From the NCBI GenBank assembly GCA_028571305.1, contig JAOXNS010333189.1, positions 1 through 20,983 of the forward strand: a stretch of 20,983 bases of DNA. Direction: 5' to 3'. The notes below the pieces were generated by a model, which was not told the origin of the DNA, made no database searches, and saw nothing but the letters and a program-made list of their open reading frames with translations. The DNA is from Magicicada cassinii. Its lineage: Eukaryota > Arthropoda > Insecta > Hemiptera > Cicadidae. The translations under genes and the position numbers were made by a program. Positions 8,770 to 17,410 of the stretch are shown one piece after another. Numbering within the stretch: the first letter of the stretch is position 1; each line of letters begins with the position of its first letter.

Positions 8770-9540
8770 CGGTGGCATAACTAGAGGGTCAGGGGGCCCA
8801 CTTCGAGTTCTAGAGATTGTTGTCCTTAAATGTTTTACAATGTTTGAATAATTTCCACAACAGTAGGAAATTACTGGCTACTGGTCACTGTATCTACTGG
8901 CTTGTTACTAGTAAAAACTGTATCATGAATGGAGCACAAGCTAGCTCCGAGATAATAACATATGAGGCGAGGCCCATCGCTTATTGGAGTAATCTATATG
9001 TGAGAAATATTAGAAATAAATAACAAATAAAAACAACATTTATATGGAAACAGAAATTCGTTATATTATTAATTTCTAGTTAAATTTTTAAATATAATAT
9101 TTTTCATGCCACATTTTAAAAGTCCTTCCATCTGGCTTCGATATTAGCATAGTTATCTAGGACTGCCTTGAATTCCAAGCTTCCTAGCTACGACTGCTCA
9201 ATGGATAGGACTGCTATCAGGCAATCTTTTCTGGCCCATGTTGCTTCTCAGATAATTTCTTATTATTCCAAGTTTTAAAGATGAACACTCCACACTAGCA
9301 GATGCAACAGGAATGGTCACAAACAACATAAAAGCTGCACAAAAGTGCGTTTTTCACTGTAAGTTGAGAAGCGAGTTTACTGACTGTTGTAACATTTGAG
9401 ATCTCATCATGAAGTGCCGATCGCATACTGAAAACGTCATGTAAAAATACTGGGGGAATGTCTTTGCTGTATGTGTCAGTAAACTTTTCATCCAGTATCT
9501 CTAAAAACTTTTTCAACTGCTATAAAGGGGTGTACTCTCA
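8770..9540 (-). mobile_element. hAT DNA transposon, 3' portion only
   Basis: The left edge (CGGTGGCATAACTAG, then GGTCAGGGGGCCCA) closely resembles hAT terminal repeats that begin CAGTGGC-TA. Minus-strand sequence from 9516 to about 9110 encodes the hAT dimerisation region near the transposase C-terminus. Together these define the 3' terminal part of a minus-strand hAT element, possibly of the ZMYM1-like or TTF-finger subgroup. No matching terminal repeat is visible to the right, so the 5' half, including the zinc finger and most of the catalytic core, is missing. The region between 8830 and 9100 is AT-rich non-coding sequence of the element or unrelated filler. Confidence 0.7.
9110..9516 (-). 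pseudogene. hAT transposase C-terminal dimerisation domain remnant
   Basis: The open frame from 9516 to 9295 reads FLEILDEKFTDTYSKDIPP, then LHDEISNVTTVSKLASQLTV and NALLCSFYVV. A frameshift near 9330 moves the reading to IPVASASVECSSLKLGIIRN, YLRSNMGQKRL, then, with further damage, SPIH and ARKLGIQ. This is the classic hAT C-terminal block: P-V-A-SVERSFS-LK-IK-YLRS-M-Q-RL---A-LSIE. The usual phenylalanine after the conserved serine pair is replaced, and a stop follows the RL block. The original function was dimerisation and completion of the catalytic fold for cut-and-paste transposition in the nucleus. It is dead here. Confidence 0.75.
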
Positions 9541-9938
9541 ACAATTTTATTTATTTATTTGTTTAATTGGCAATTACATTGCAGGGGATTTAAAAATTGA
9601 ACGAAAGTTTTGGTCAAACCTCATAATAATCATCTCCCGTTTCTTCTCTTCTTCACATCAAAGTTTATTCATCACATAACATTCTATTTTTCCCTGATGA
9701 ACACTTATTACACTACGGTTATTCCAGTCCTAGTCCACTCCTGTTCTACTCTCCTCGACATTTCTATTCTTCTTCATTATTTATTCTCATCACTTTAATT
9801 TTTGCTACTTTTTTCCTTCCATGTTCCATAAGGAAATGGAAGTATGGTCATGGCGAAAAAAATCGTGTTCTAGACAACGGCTGATTCTGATTGTACTACC
9901 CACAAAACATGAAGAAAAATCATTTATTGAAAAGTGTC
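9541..9938. other. AT-rich spacer, nothing recognised
   Basis: Contains a short TTTATTTATTTAT run near 9546. The small open frames here have no recognisable motif. Confidence 0.5.
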
Positions 9939-9986
9939 TGTCTGTGTGTGTCTGTCTGTGTGTGTGTGTGTGTGTCTGTCTGTGTG
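9939..9986 (+). repeat. (TG)n/(TCTG)n microsatellite
   Basis: Mixed TCTG and TG units, about 48 bp, directly in front of the 163-bp array. Confidence 0.95.
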
Positions 9987-9987
9987 T

Positions 9988-10476
9988 AGAAGTTTTTCTA
10001 TGGCAAACGATAACAGCAGCAAATTCAAACAGAATCAAATAATCTTTTGTATACATCCCTGAATTGCAGGGGACTCAATGCCTATTGTTTTTGGTGAATA
10101 TCTGTTAAGGGAAATGGGTAGTATACCTGACGTTTCATGTATTAACAAGGGTAATTTTTTCTATGACGAACGATAACTGCTGTAAATTCAAACATAATCA
10201 AATAATTTTTGCATACACCCCTAAATTTTGAACGACTCAAGGCCTGTTGATTTTGGTGAAGATCGGTTAAGGGAAAGGGGTATTTTACTTGCAACATTTT
10301 ATGTTTTAACGAGAGTAATTTTTTTATGATGAACGATAACTGCCGCAAATTCAAACAGAATCGAACAATTTTTTACATATGTACCTGAGTTGTAGAGGAC
10401 TTAAGGCTTAATAATTTTGGCGAAGATCGGTTACGGGGAAAGGGTAGTTTACCGGCCACGTTGTATGTTTTAACTA
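9988..10476 (+). repeat. Tandem array of three 163-bp units
   Basis: The shared octamer ACGATAAC lies at 10007, 10170 and 10333, exactly 163 bp apart each time. Other conserved blocks are AAATTCAAACA-AATC, TGAATT-AGGGGACTCAAGGC (variants), TTTTGGTGAA-ATC-GTTA and GGGAAA-GGGTA-T-TAC. Unit bounds are about 9988-10150, 10151-10313 and 10314-10476. Units differ by scattered substitutions. No coding meaning is apparent. A satellite or minisatellite, or the repeat part of an unidentified transposon, would both fit. Confidence 0.9.
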
Positions 10477-10559
10477 GAGTAAAGTACTTAATTTTGATAA
10501 ATAAAGTATCCTGATAAGAAGATCATAATAATCTGCTGTAGAAACGTAGATGAAATATC

Positions 10560-10643
10560 TATAAATGAAGAGGCTAGTTGAACGGGTGGGAGTAATTTTC
10601 TATAAATGAAAATTATAGTTGAATGGGGAGGGGATAATTTTTT
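10560..10643 (+). repeat. Imperfect 41-bp tandem duplication
   Basis: TATAAATGAA starts at 10560 and 10601. Each is followed by a variant of AGTTGAA-GGG-GGG then TAATTTT. The later units resemble the T-rich start of the 163-bp repeat (GTAATTTTTCTATGA). Confidence 0.65.
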
Positions 10644-10679
10644 ATATGTGTACTACGTTATCGGCCACAAAGAAGTAGT

Positions 10680-10815
10680 TTGTTGTTAAAATTCCTTCCC
10701 GGACTGTTTGGCCGTCGTCCAATGTTTTCTGCTAAACCAGACGTTTCGGCAATGCCATCGACTGCTTTCAGCAGTGAAAATCGAGTGCGCTAACGTGTGG
10801 TGGTATACGTTAGTG
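10680..10815 (-). mobile_element. Possible Penelope-like terminal repeat with a GAAACG core
   Basis: Read on the minus strand, this region has CTGCTGAAAGCAGTCGATGG and then GGCATTGCCGAAACGTCTGG. This layout, CTG-TGA followed within 30 bases by CGAAACGTC, recalls the hammerhead-ribozyme-bearing terminal repeats of Penelope-like elements in arthropods. The first core box would have to be CTGATGA, and here it is CTGCTGA. No reverse transcriptase or GIY-YIG domain is nearby. The call is from resemblance and is tentative. Confidence 0.35.
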
Positions 10816-11395
10816 ACCAAAGTACTGTGATTAAGGCTGAAGTAAGAAATAGAAAGAAGTAGTTTATATGGAAATATTTAATTTCGAAAAAGATTTAAAT
10901 TGCTTGTTCATTGTCTTCACCTCCACGCGTGACTCACATAACGGATGCGTTGTTCCGTTGGTACAGTTTTTGTTCCACACCACTGAGTGAAACAGCCTAT
11001 TGTTCTCGGGCCATCGCTTATCTTATTTGCAATTTCTTTCTTTGACAGCCCATAAAAAAATGTGTTATTACAATATTTATTGGTGCCTGTTTTCGTCTTA
11101 CCGTTCCCATATTGTGCGGTCAGTTTACTAATCATTTGTTCTGACTGAGAAGGGTCTCCTGCATTCTAACGTCTTGTTCTGCATCCTTGGATTGCAACAG
11201 TAATACAAAATTGTTGTATAATCAAGGACACTTACAAGCAAACTGATGGTCCATTCCTTGTAAAATGGACATTTTTTTTTAACTCATACAGTTTTTTGGT
11301 AAACATTATTTTTTAAGTAACTATATTTTTTTCGATTGACAATCACGATTTATCACTAAAACCAAAAGCTTCGCTCTTTCTTCTGTGACATCCTC
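10816..11395. other. Unassigned; a weak transposase-like frame
   Basis: A 72-codon minus-strand frame (11135-10917) contains GLSKKEIANKISDGPRTIG, which looks slightly like the helix-turn-helix of Tc1/mariner transposases (G-S-REIA-KI-RS-T). The flanking sequence gives no DDE domain or terminal repeats. A short hairpin (TCCATT...AATGGA) lies near 11252-11271. Confidence 0.2.
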
Positions 11396-11437
11396 AGTGG
11401 CGAGTCCCAGCTTTGCAACTGAGAAAGGGTGGGAAGT
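11396..11437 (+). mobile_element. Possible single hAT terminal repeat
   Basis: CAGTGGCGAGTCCCAGC followed by TTTGCAACTGAGAAAGGGTG is the form of a hAT terminus (CAGTGGCGGCTC---...GGGTGGG). No inverted partner was found within the following several kilobases, so this may be an orphan end or chance. Confidence 0.3.
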
Positions 11438-12440
11438 TTAGTGTTAATAACAATATTAATAAACGGTGATCATCTATCGAAAAAATGTTTGTTTTTAAAT
11501 TGGAAATCGTTAATTTTTTTGAAGATATTATGCAAAAGGGCCGTATGAGAACTGACGCGGTCCGGTCCAGAAATTGAGTCGTTTATGTAGACTTCCTAAG
11601 TAGAATCCATATACTCCATCGGCCAAAAGGATGTCGGTCGAAGGCCTTGATGTAATAATGTGTTCTTAATTGCGCAACACTGTCTTTGAGCACGAATCAC
11701 ATTACACCGTTAGTAAGAATGAGATTGCCGCTTTGAGTTCACGTTGCCGTTGTGTTGCCACGATTAGTAGGTCTATTCATCAACCGCAGTTTGTCATCTT
11801 CTATGGCGCTGACACGTCGTGTCGTAGTCTCTTTGATGTCGGTATAGCCGTTGTTTTATGACGTGCAGAAACATGTCGGATCATTTCCGTTTACTGGGTG
11901 CATGTAAACTCGATGTAACAACTTATTTTGCAATCATTTCATAGCCACTAAACGGAAAATATCCAATATGCCAACAAGGTGATCATCTAAATGTACACTG
12001 ATGTTTCAGTACAAAAAAACAAAAAATCTGCAACGATCGTTACCAATATCTCTACGCAGTTAGCTACGTGTCTGCCTTTGTATTAGCGTACTGTACAGTT
12101 GTTCGTCCGGTTCACTATCACGTTCACGGAAACACACAACCGGCTCTCAAGTTCCGGCCCACTTTTGGTATTGTTCTTAATCCTGCTGACATACAAGCAG
12201 CGTACTGCGTCGCATCCTCCCGTATTCTTAATGAAGCAAAATTCGCACGTACAAACACGCGCTCTCCTGCGCTGCAAAAGAGAGTTATTAGCGATGTTCT
12301 AGTACTTATTAAATGTTATTAAATAACATTTACTAAGTCAACAGAAGCAACGCTTCCTTTATGAATATATAAACTAAGATAAATATTTAAAAATAACATG
12401 TGGTATTATACTAAATAGTGTATTTCTATTCAGAATGAAC
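11438..12440. other. Unassigned, locally CpG-containing sequence
   Basis: The segment 12060-12280 is less AT-rich than its surroundings and contains several short open frames on both strands, none with a recognised motif. No repeat is visible by eye. Confidence 0.4.
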
Positions 12441-12660
12441 CATGAACTCAAAGCTCATGAAGAGATAAAATATTGTAAAACTGATAAAATCATTACGACT
12501 ATCACAGTTTGGCCACGTGGAACGAATGAACGAAACAAGGCATGTAAAGGAAATATTGAGCGTAGGCCTACTCTGACGCATAAAAGGGTAAGTGAAAGAC
12601 CGAAAAAATGGTGGAAAGATAACATGATAGAGCACAGAAGATCCTAGAGAAACGTGAAAG
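12441..12660 (+). mobile_element. LINE C-terminal scrap (GHVERM type)
   Basis: The plus strand reads LRLSQFGHVERMNETRHVKE near 12498-12556, then in another frame KRVSERPKKWWKDNMIEHRR near 12585-12645. The GHVERM box followed by an RGRP-KRW-D box is the usual ending of many insect LINE proteins. One frameshift lies between the two. It is a 5'-truncated or internally deleted copy with no RT palm nearby upstream. Confidence 0.6.
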
Positions 12661-12809
12661 TGAAACTGAAGAGAAAAGTTACAAGATATAGTGGAATCTA
12701 TTATTTCATTATTATCAATACTATATCATCAGTATATCAATACACGATACAATGGAATAGATCAACATCTTTAAGAAAGCCAAATGCCACAGATTAGAGC
12801 TAACAAAAA

Positions 12810-12970
12810 AGAAAAAACTTACCTACGGATTTAGAATTTAAGAAGGCTTTTGTAAACGGTTTAGTCTGAAATTCTTTACTTTACGGAAATGACATCTGCT
12901 TCTTGGGGAAAAGGGTCGGCTGGACGCAACGGAAATGTGTAGCCCTATATAAAGAAGACGAGTAAAGTGG
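12810..12970 (+). mobile_element. Possible LINE RT motif A fragment
   Basis: LEFKKAFVN near 12830-12860 resembles motif A (DFEKAFDN) with the catalytic aspartate changed to valine. It is followed about 30 residues later by KRVGWTQRKCVALYKEDE (12910-12963), which parallels G-DWR-RRLI--LY--Q. There are stops between. After 12970 there is no further RT homology, and the 95-codon frame at 12967-13254 has no recognised motif. The evidence is only two short motifs at plausible spacing. Confidence 0.35.
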
Positions 12971-13689
12971 GTAGAAAGGAAACAAGTGTTGAAGTTTCGA
13001 AACAAATAAAAGAGGAAATAATAAAAACAGAAGACGATATAATTTCTAGGCTACGTGTTCAAGACACAATGGATTTATTTTTAAAGAAAAGTGTTGGATA
13101 CACGAGGACAGGTGGGCTGAGGAGGACAGATGTGGGAGATGGAAAGTGTGGTGTGCACTCAGAATTAGGCTATTCGAAGGACCGGTGTTTTTGGTTGCAC
13201 CTACTAGGAAGGTTTTCCTCCAAGCCTGAAAATTATTCGTACGTTGTCACATAGGCTTCCAACTAGTGTAATTCCGTGAGAAGGTTATACATTCGCCTCC
13301 GTTATGCACGTAATTTCTTCTGATTGACATTGTCGAAAGTTTTATTTTAAGTCTACAAAAGTAATATGAGTTTCTCTATTGTAGGCAAGAAATAGACAGA
13401 TACATATTAGTAACAATAAGAAAGAAAAAGACCTTATGTTCAAGCCTCTTAACGAGGCAAGAGGAATATGATGTGCTGGAGTTAATGGAAGAAAGGAAAG
13501 AGGAAGAGAGTATTGCATTTTAATTACTGGTAACTAGTCACCTATAGCTCTGAAAATTGAGAGATAGATAAATGAAAATCCCAAAGGCTCCAAGCAGTGT
13601 CTTGTGCTTCTCTGTGTGCAAATCTAGTATGCGCAAGCTCCAACGCGTTAGAAATTAAAATATCAGGAGGCAAAGTCGTGTAGACAAAA
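12971..13689. other. Unassigned, with one 95-codon open frame
   Basis: The plus-strand frame 12967-13254 is lysine- and glutamate-rich at its start and glycine-rich later. I recognise no family. It is most likely non-coding or LINE debris. The remainder up to 13689 shows nothing recognisable. Confidence 0.3.
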
Positions 13690-13920
13690 AAAATTACACC
13701 ATAGATTATCAGGCCACGTAGAACGAATGCCTGATAATCGATGGTTCAAAAATATTGTCAATCTGTGATCCAACTAGAAGACGAAAACGAAGTAGACCCA
13801 GAAGACCGGGAAAGGAGAAGACCCTGTGAAGAGATGGAGAAAATAGGCTTGCAACGTGGAGAATGGAACGGCAGAAACCTCTGACGTGCAGAATGAGAGA
13901 TGCCAATATTACTCTCCCAT
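13690..13920 (+). mobile_element. LINE C-terminal end (GHVERMPDNRW)
   Basis: The plus strand encodes RLSGHVERMPDNRWFKNIVN (about 13698-13755). In the next frame it has PTRRRKRSRPRRPGKEKTL (about 13770-13827), and in a third EMEKIGLQRGEWNGRNL (about 13832-13882), then a stop and RAE. This matches the standard LINE ending RL-W-GHVERMP--R-PKKI, TRRRRGRPR--W, and GL--G-W-DR--WR. It lacks the RT palm, and a conserved tryptophan at the end of the last block is replaced by a stop. The frames show about three shifts. Confidence 0.7.
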
Positions 13921-15002
13921 TCAAACCTTTTACGTCGGGTATCAATGTCTACACTGACAATCGAAGGCGATAGGCTGTATTTGCTGAATGCTAATTTTGG
14001 CAGAGCCGAGTCCATGTGAACTTCCTGTCATTTTCCTAACGGAAGAATACAATTGCAGTATACTGACATTATCACTGTTCTAAGAACAAGTTATCACATC
14101 AATGCGCTCCGTTATAACTATACACATGGCTGGATGGATTAACATTAATAATTATTATAATTCATAAAGTAACGAGTTTCATAGGAACTGATTATATCAG
14201 TTAGATTTTACACAATTCACGGTGGATCTTAGCGCAAAGTTTTTTCCAACTTCACTCTTTCGGGAAAAAGAAGCGGCCGAACAATCTCAGCTGTTCCGTG
14301 GACAATATTAAAGTCGACATTTTAATCATAGCAGGTACCAGCAAGCAGAAAAGAGTAATATGTTAGCATGCCCACATTTCCATACACGTAATGAATCCTT
14401 TTCATATATAAGACCAGGTCCGGTCGGTACAACCCCTTTATTTTTAATCATACAACATTAATATCAGACGATGATGAGAAAAATAGGACGTAAGGGCGGC
14501 GACAGAGGGCGTTCATAAAGGAAAAATTATACACATACGTACGCGGCGGTCATGGCGACGACTTTGTTTTTAATTAGAGACAACGGTAGTAACCCACTTA
14601 ACTAAACAGCTGATGGTAATGAATTCTTTGTGAGCGCACGCTGCTGCCCAGTAATAATAGCTTTCATGTAACGTGACTTCACCCCTCCCCCCACGTCTTT
14701 AATATACAATGAATGTTTAATTTAAAAAATATTCTAAACGCTAAGCAATAAACTTTGAAAATTTTCTGGTAAAGGCCGTGTGCGCAAAAAGTGAATTGTT
14801 AAAATCATGTGATAAACGAACCGCCTCACTGCAGGTGGTCGGTCGGGTTGGTCGAGAAAATTTCGCATGACCCGCCCTTGACACCGAACAATGAAATCTT
14901 TGTTCTTATCCGTGTAACTCTATTTTCTTCCAAAATGACCCTGACAGTAGGTTTGTTTTTCAAAACCTACCCTTAACTACCACCACCTTCCCAATTTCTT
15001 AG
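13921..15002. other. Unassigned sequence, nothing recognised
   Basis: No motif-bearing open frame and no repeat found by eye. A C-rich run occurs near 14682-14694. The region 14480-14570 contains several CpG dinucleotides but no recognisable element. Confidence 0.4.
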
Positions 15003-15044
15003 AACGCTTGTTCAAAAAAAAAAAAAAAAAAAAATACAAGCGTT
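15003..15044. repeat. Poly(A)21 in the loop of a perfect 9-bp inverted repeat
   Basis: AACGCTTGT at 15003-15011 and ACAAGCGTT at 15036-15044 are perfect reverse complements. Between them are TC, 21 consecutive A (15014-15034) and T. Confidence 0.95.
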
Positions 15045-15086
15045 GAGCCCAACAGAAATAAAAATATTTGATAGTATTGCACTTGC

Positions 15087-15108
15087 TACACACACACACA
15101 CACACACA
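15087..15108 (+). repeat. (CA)n microsatellite
   Basis: About 22 bp of uninterrupted alternating AC. Confidence 0.95.
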
Positions 15109-15398
15109 ATACGCCTACTTTCTTTTAATATTGTGTTTTGTAAGTGATTAATTTTATTTTATTAGGTTTAATACATTTCTCTGAACTTTGATCTTTAATT
15201 CCATTACATTTCGTCGGAGTAATGGAAAAGCTTTATTTATAATATAAAATTTATGTAGGTATAATGTTATAGATTTTATAATTTTGTAAATGAATCTTTT
15301 TTTCTTAATCTGAGATGTTGAACAACAAAGTTGAAGGAAATGTAGCCTACATACTTGAATACAAAACGCTACACTGAAACATAATATTACAAAAATAT

Positions 15399-15449
15399 TG
15401 TGTGTGTGTGGTTGTGGTGGTGGTGGTGGTGGTGTGCGCGCGCGCGCGG
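15399..15449 (+). repeat. Composite (TG)n-(TGG)n-(CG)n tract
   Basis: TG units, then seven TGG-like units, then GTGTGCGCGCGCGCGCGG. The alternating purine-pyrimidine CG end is a classic Z-DNA-prone sequence. A minus-strand frame across it gives an artefactual proline-rich peptide. Confidence 0.95.
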
Positions 15450-15798
15450 AAAAAGATATGCCTCTATAAGTGCAATTATTTATTGTATTTAACGATTTAC
15501 CAATCACAGAATCATGTTTACGTTTTCATACATTGTCCAACTTAGCATAGTATAGTCGGCCTATCTGCATGAACCTGAAAAAACAGTATTAATGATCTTT
15601 CGGGACTACACAGGGCAAGAGGTTTACCTTTGATACGATAATTTATCTCAGTAATTGTTGCAGGTACAGCATTTTTATTAATCCATTGAATTCTCCACGG
15701 TCATAAACGTGAAAACGAAATAAAACTCAACACATCAATTGGTTATAGTTGATAAATATTTATTATTTATTTATTTGTAAACATTTATTAGCTAAAAA

Positions 15799-15960
15799 CC
15801 GGGGGCCTAATGAATCAGTGGGTAAGGGAGCTGGGCCACTAACTTACACTTAACGGGTTCGATTCCCTGGCGCACCATAAAATCCAATGTCCATTTTTCA
15901 ACACCAGACGAAGTAGGCCTAAGCCTGTGAAAATGAATATTTAGGGTAACATCCGTAATC
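15799..15960 (+). mobile_element. tRNA-derived SINE
   Basis: An A-box-like TGAATCAGTGG lies at 15811-15821 and a perfect B box GGTTCGATTCC at 15856-15866, 45 bp apart as in a tRNA. The 3' acceptor-side GCGCACC follows at 15870-15876. The expected 5' acceptor strand (GGTGCGC) is not present: the left edge reads GGGGGCC, so the acceptor does not pair and this is not a working tRNA. The body continues with about 80 bp of unrelated sequence (to about 15960), a common SINE layout. The exact 3' end and a tail are uncertain. It would be transcribed by RNA polymerase III and moved by a LINE partner in trans. Confidence 0.75.
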
Positions 15961-16096
15961 CGTTTCGATTCCTATTTTATTTTGTTAAATGAGTAAACTT
16001 GTGTGTAAAATTAAATTCTGTGCAGTAATATGATCTTTAACTAGTCTACAGTCCTCTATAAAATCTAATCAGTGCTCAGGTTTCTTCCACGTAAGA

Positions 16097-16295
16097 CTCT
16101 TCTGGCTACCGGAAAGCGACTATGCCAGGAATTGAAATGTAAGTACTTTCTGAGGTGTCTAGTAAGTCTTGTTCCTCGTTCTGAGATGCTACTGAGCGGA
16201 TTATTAATAAGGGAAAATTACGTATGGCATTGTATAAATTATCAACGGGCAAATTTGTAGTTGTCCGAAGAAGACTGGTCGTAAGGAACTGACAT
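16097..16295 (+). repeat. 182-bp dispersed repeat, copy 1
   Basis: From CTCTTCTGGC (16097) to AAGACTGG (16278) this aligns without any gap to 17411-17592. I count about 14 mismatches in 182 bp, near 92 percent identity, mostly transitions. A weaker match (GGAACTGA) continues to about 16292. A 53-codon open frame including ATGKRLCQELK and RENYVWHCINYQRA is present in both copies and ends at the same TAG. No family recognised; the terminal CCGAAGAAGA resembles LINE tails. Confidence 0.9.
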
Positions 16296-16467
16296 AAGTC
16301 GGTTAACTTATTTGCAATAAAATAATTTAATGTTTATGTACGAAATAGTAAAATACGTTTAGCTATTGTTACGTTTTGCGTCGTACATTCTGACCTTCGA
16401 TGAGATTTCAGTTGTGCAACTTCTCATTTGTACGTGTAACCTCTTTCTTCTAATTTTTTGTTACTTC

Positions 16468-16535
16468 AGGTTATGTTAGTTTAGGTAAGGTCAGGTTAGG
16501 TTAGGTTATGTTAAGTTAGGTTAGGCTAGGCTAGG
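16468..16535 (+). repeat. Degenerate interstitial TTAGG telomere-type tract
   Basis: AGGTTATGTTAGTTTAGG, followed by GTCAGGTTAGGTTAGGTTA, TGTTAAGTTAGGTTAGG and two CTAGG units. The pentamer is the arthropod telomere repeat TTAGG; many units have one substitution. Confidence 0.8.
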
Positions 16536-16593
16536 AATGAACAGAATTATAGTGGTATTTCTGTATCGTTTATAATAACATGAAAATGCATTT

Positions 16594-16670
16594 GATCGCA
16601 ACTGACCGGGTTCAAATTCCCACCTAGGTCGCAACTGACCGGGTTTTATACAATTTGGTCAAAACTGACC
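16594..16670 (+). repeat. Cluster of three GGTC-N6-GACC units
   Basis: GATCGCAACTGACCGGGTT at 16594-16612, GGTCGCAACTGACCGGGTT at 16627-16645, and GGTCAAAACTGACC at 16657-16670. The second and third are perfect GGTC...GACC hairpins with a six-base loop. The first has one stem mismatch. Confidence 0.85.
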
Positions 16671-17410
16671 ACGATCCAAAAAATACTGTGCCGTCCTTAC
16701 AGTTAACACAGTTTTGATCAAGAAGGCAGTACTGATAATAGGCTATTTTACGTTCGAAAATTCGAACACTTCTATAATCCGAAATACCCTTGGTGTCGAT
16801 TAGTTCGAACTATCGTTTCCTTACGCGACATACTGATCGTGTTTTTGACCCTGAACTTAGTTAATTTAAGAAGTTAATCAACGGACGGACTGTCTATAAT
16901 CCACGTTGCAGTGCTGGTGGACGCGAAGGGCGTATAGTTAGTCAGAGTCAATAAAACTTGCCGCTATCTGTCTTTAACAGCAAACTAAACACAGCATCGC
17001 ACAAGTTCGGTGGTTACACAGATAACAAACAACCCCGCCGTTAAATCAAAGTCGGACGGTCTGGGGTCGGTCACTAGCACCCCCTTGGGTCTACACCATT
17101 GTAGGCAAAGTGTGTGCATTTACCCGACGATAAACATCTCTTTTTATTTTTTCCCCGCCGGTGTAATACAATTGTCAAGGTTTCGACCACAAAAGGAAAC
17201 CAACGATTTTATATCTTTTCGCTTTTTTTTTGTGCGCAGACAAAATGAAATCAAGATGAGATCACCAGTATTTTTACTTCTGATAAACAATTAAGATCAG
17301 ACTTGTTATGTATTTACCGAACACTGCAGAAAATTGCAAGTGTTCGTACAGTTAACGTCAAAAATTCAAAATGAGTAGCCCTACACTACAATGCGAGCGG
17401 ACAAATGGTG
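16671..17410. other. Unassigned sequence between repeat copies
   Basis: A 94-codon plus-strand frame (17010-17294) has no recognised motif. GTTCGAA-AA-TTCGAAC near 16752-16767 is a short perfect inverted repeat. TCTATAATCCGAAATAC near 16771 resembles a pogo-type end but no partner was found. Confidence 0.4.

Noticed and set aside
10917-11135. Minus-strand frame as a Tc1/mariner transposase N-terminus
   Set aside because: Similarity is limited to a short helix-like stretch; no terminal repeats or DDE motif nearby.
12967-13254. 95-codon plus-strand frame as a possible host gene
   Set aside because: No motif, no upstream promoter, no splice context, and it begins inside a suspected LINE scrap.
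15154-15507. 117-codon minus-strand frame with a proline-rich run
   Set aside because: It crosses the TGG/TG composite repeat; no motif, and flanks are AT-rich noise.
15801-15876. Functional tRNA gene
   Set aside because: The acceptor stem cannot pair and no standard anticodon arm can be drawn with confidence; a SINE is more likely.
16771-16800. TATAATCCGAAATACCC as a second pogo/Tigger terminus
   Set aside because: No inverted partner found and the expected CAG start is absent.
17010-17294. 94-codon plus-strand frame
   Set aside because: No recognised domain; the length is within chance expectation for such a window.
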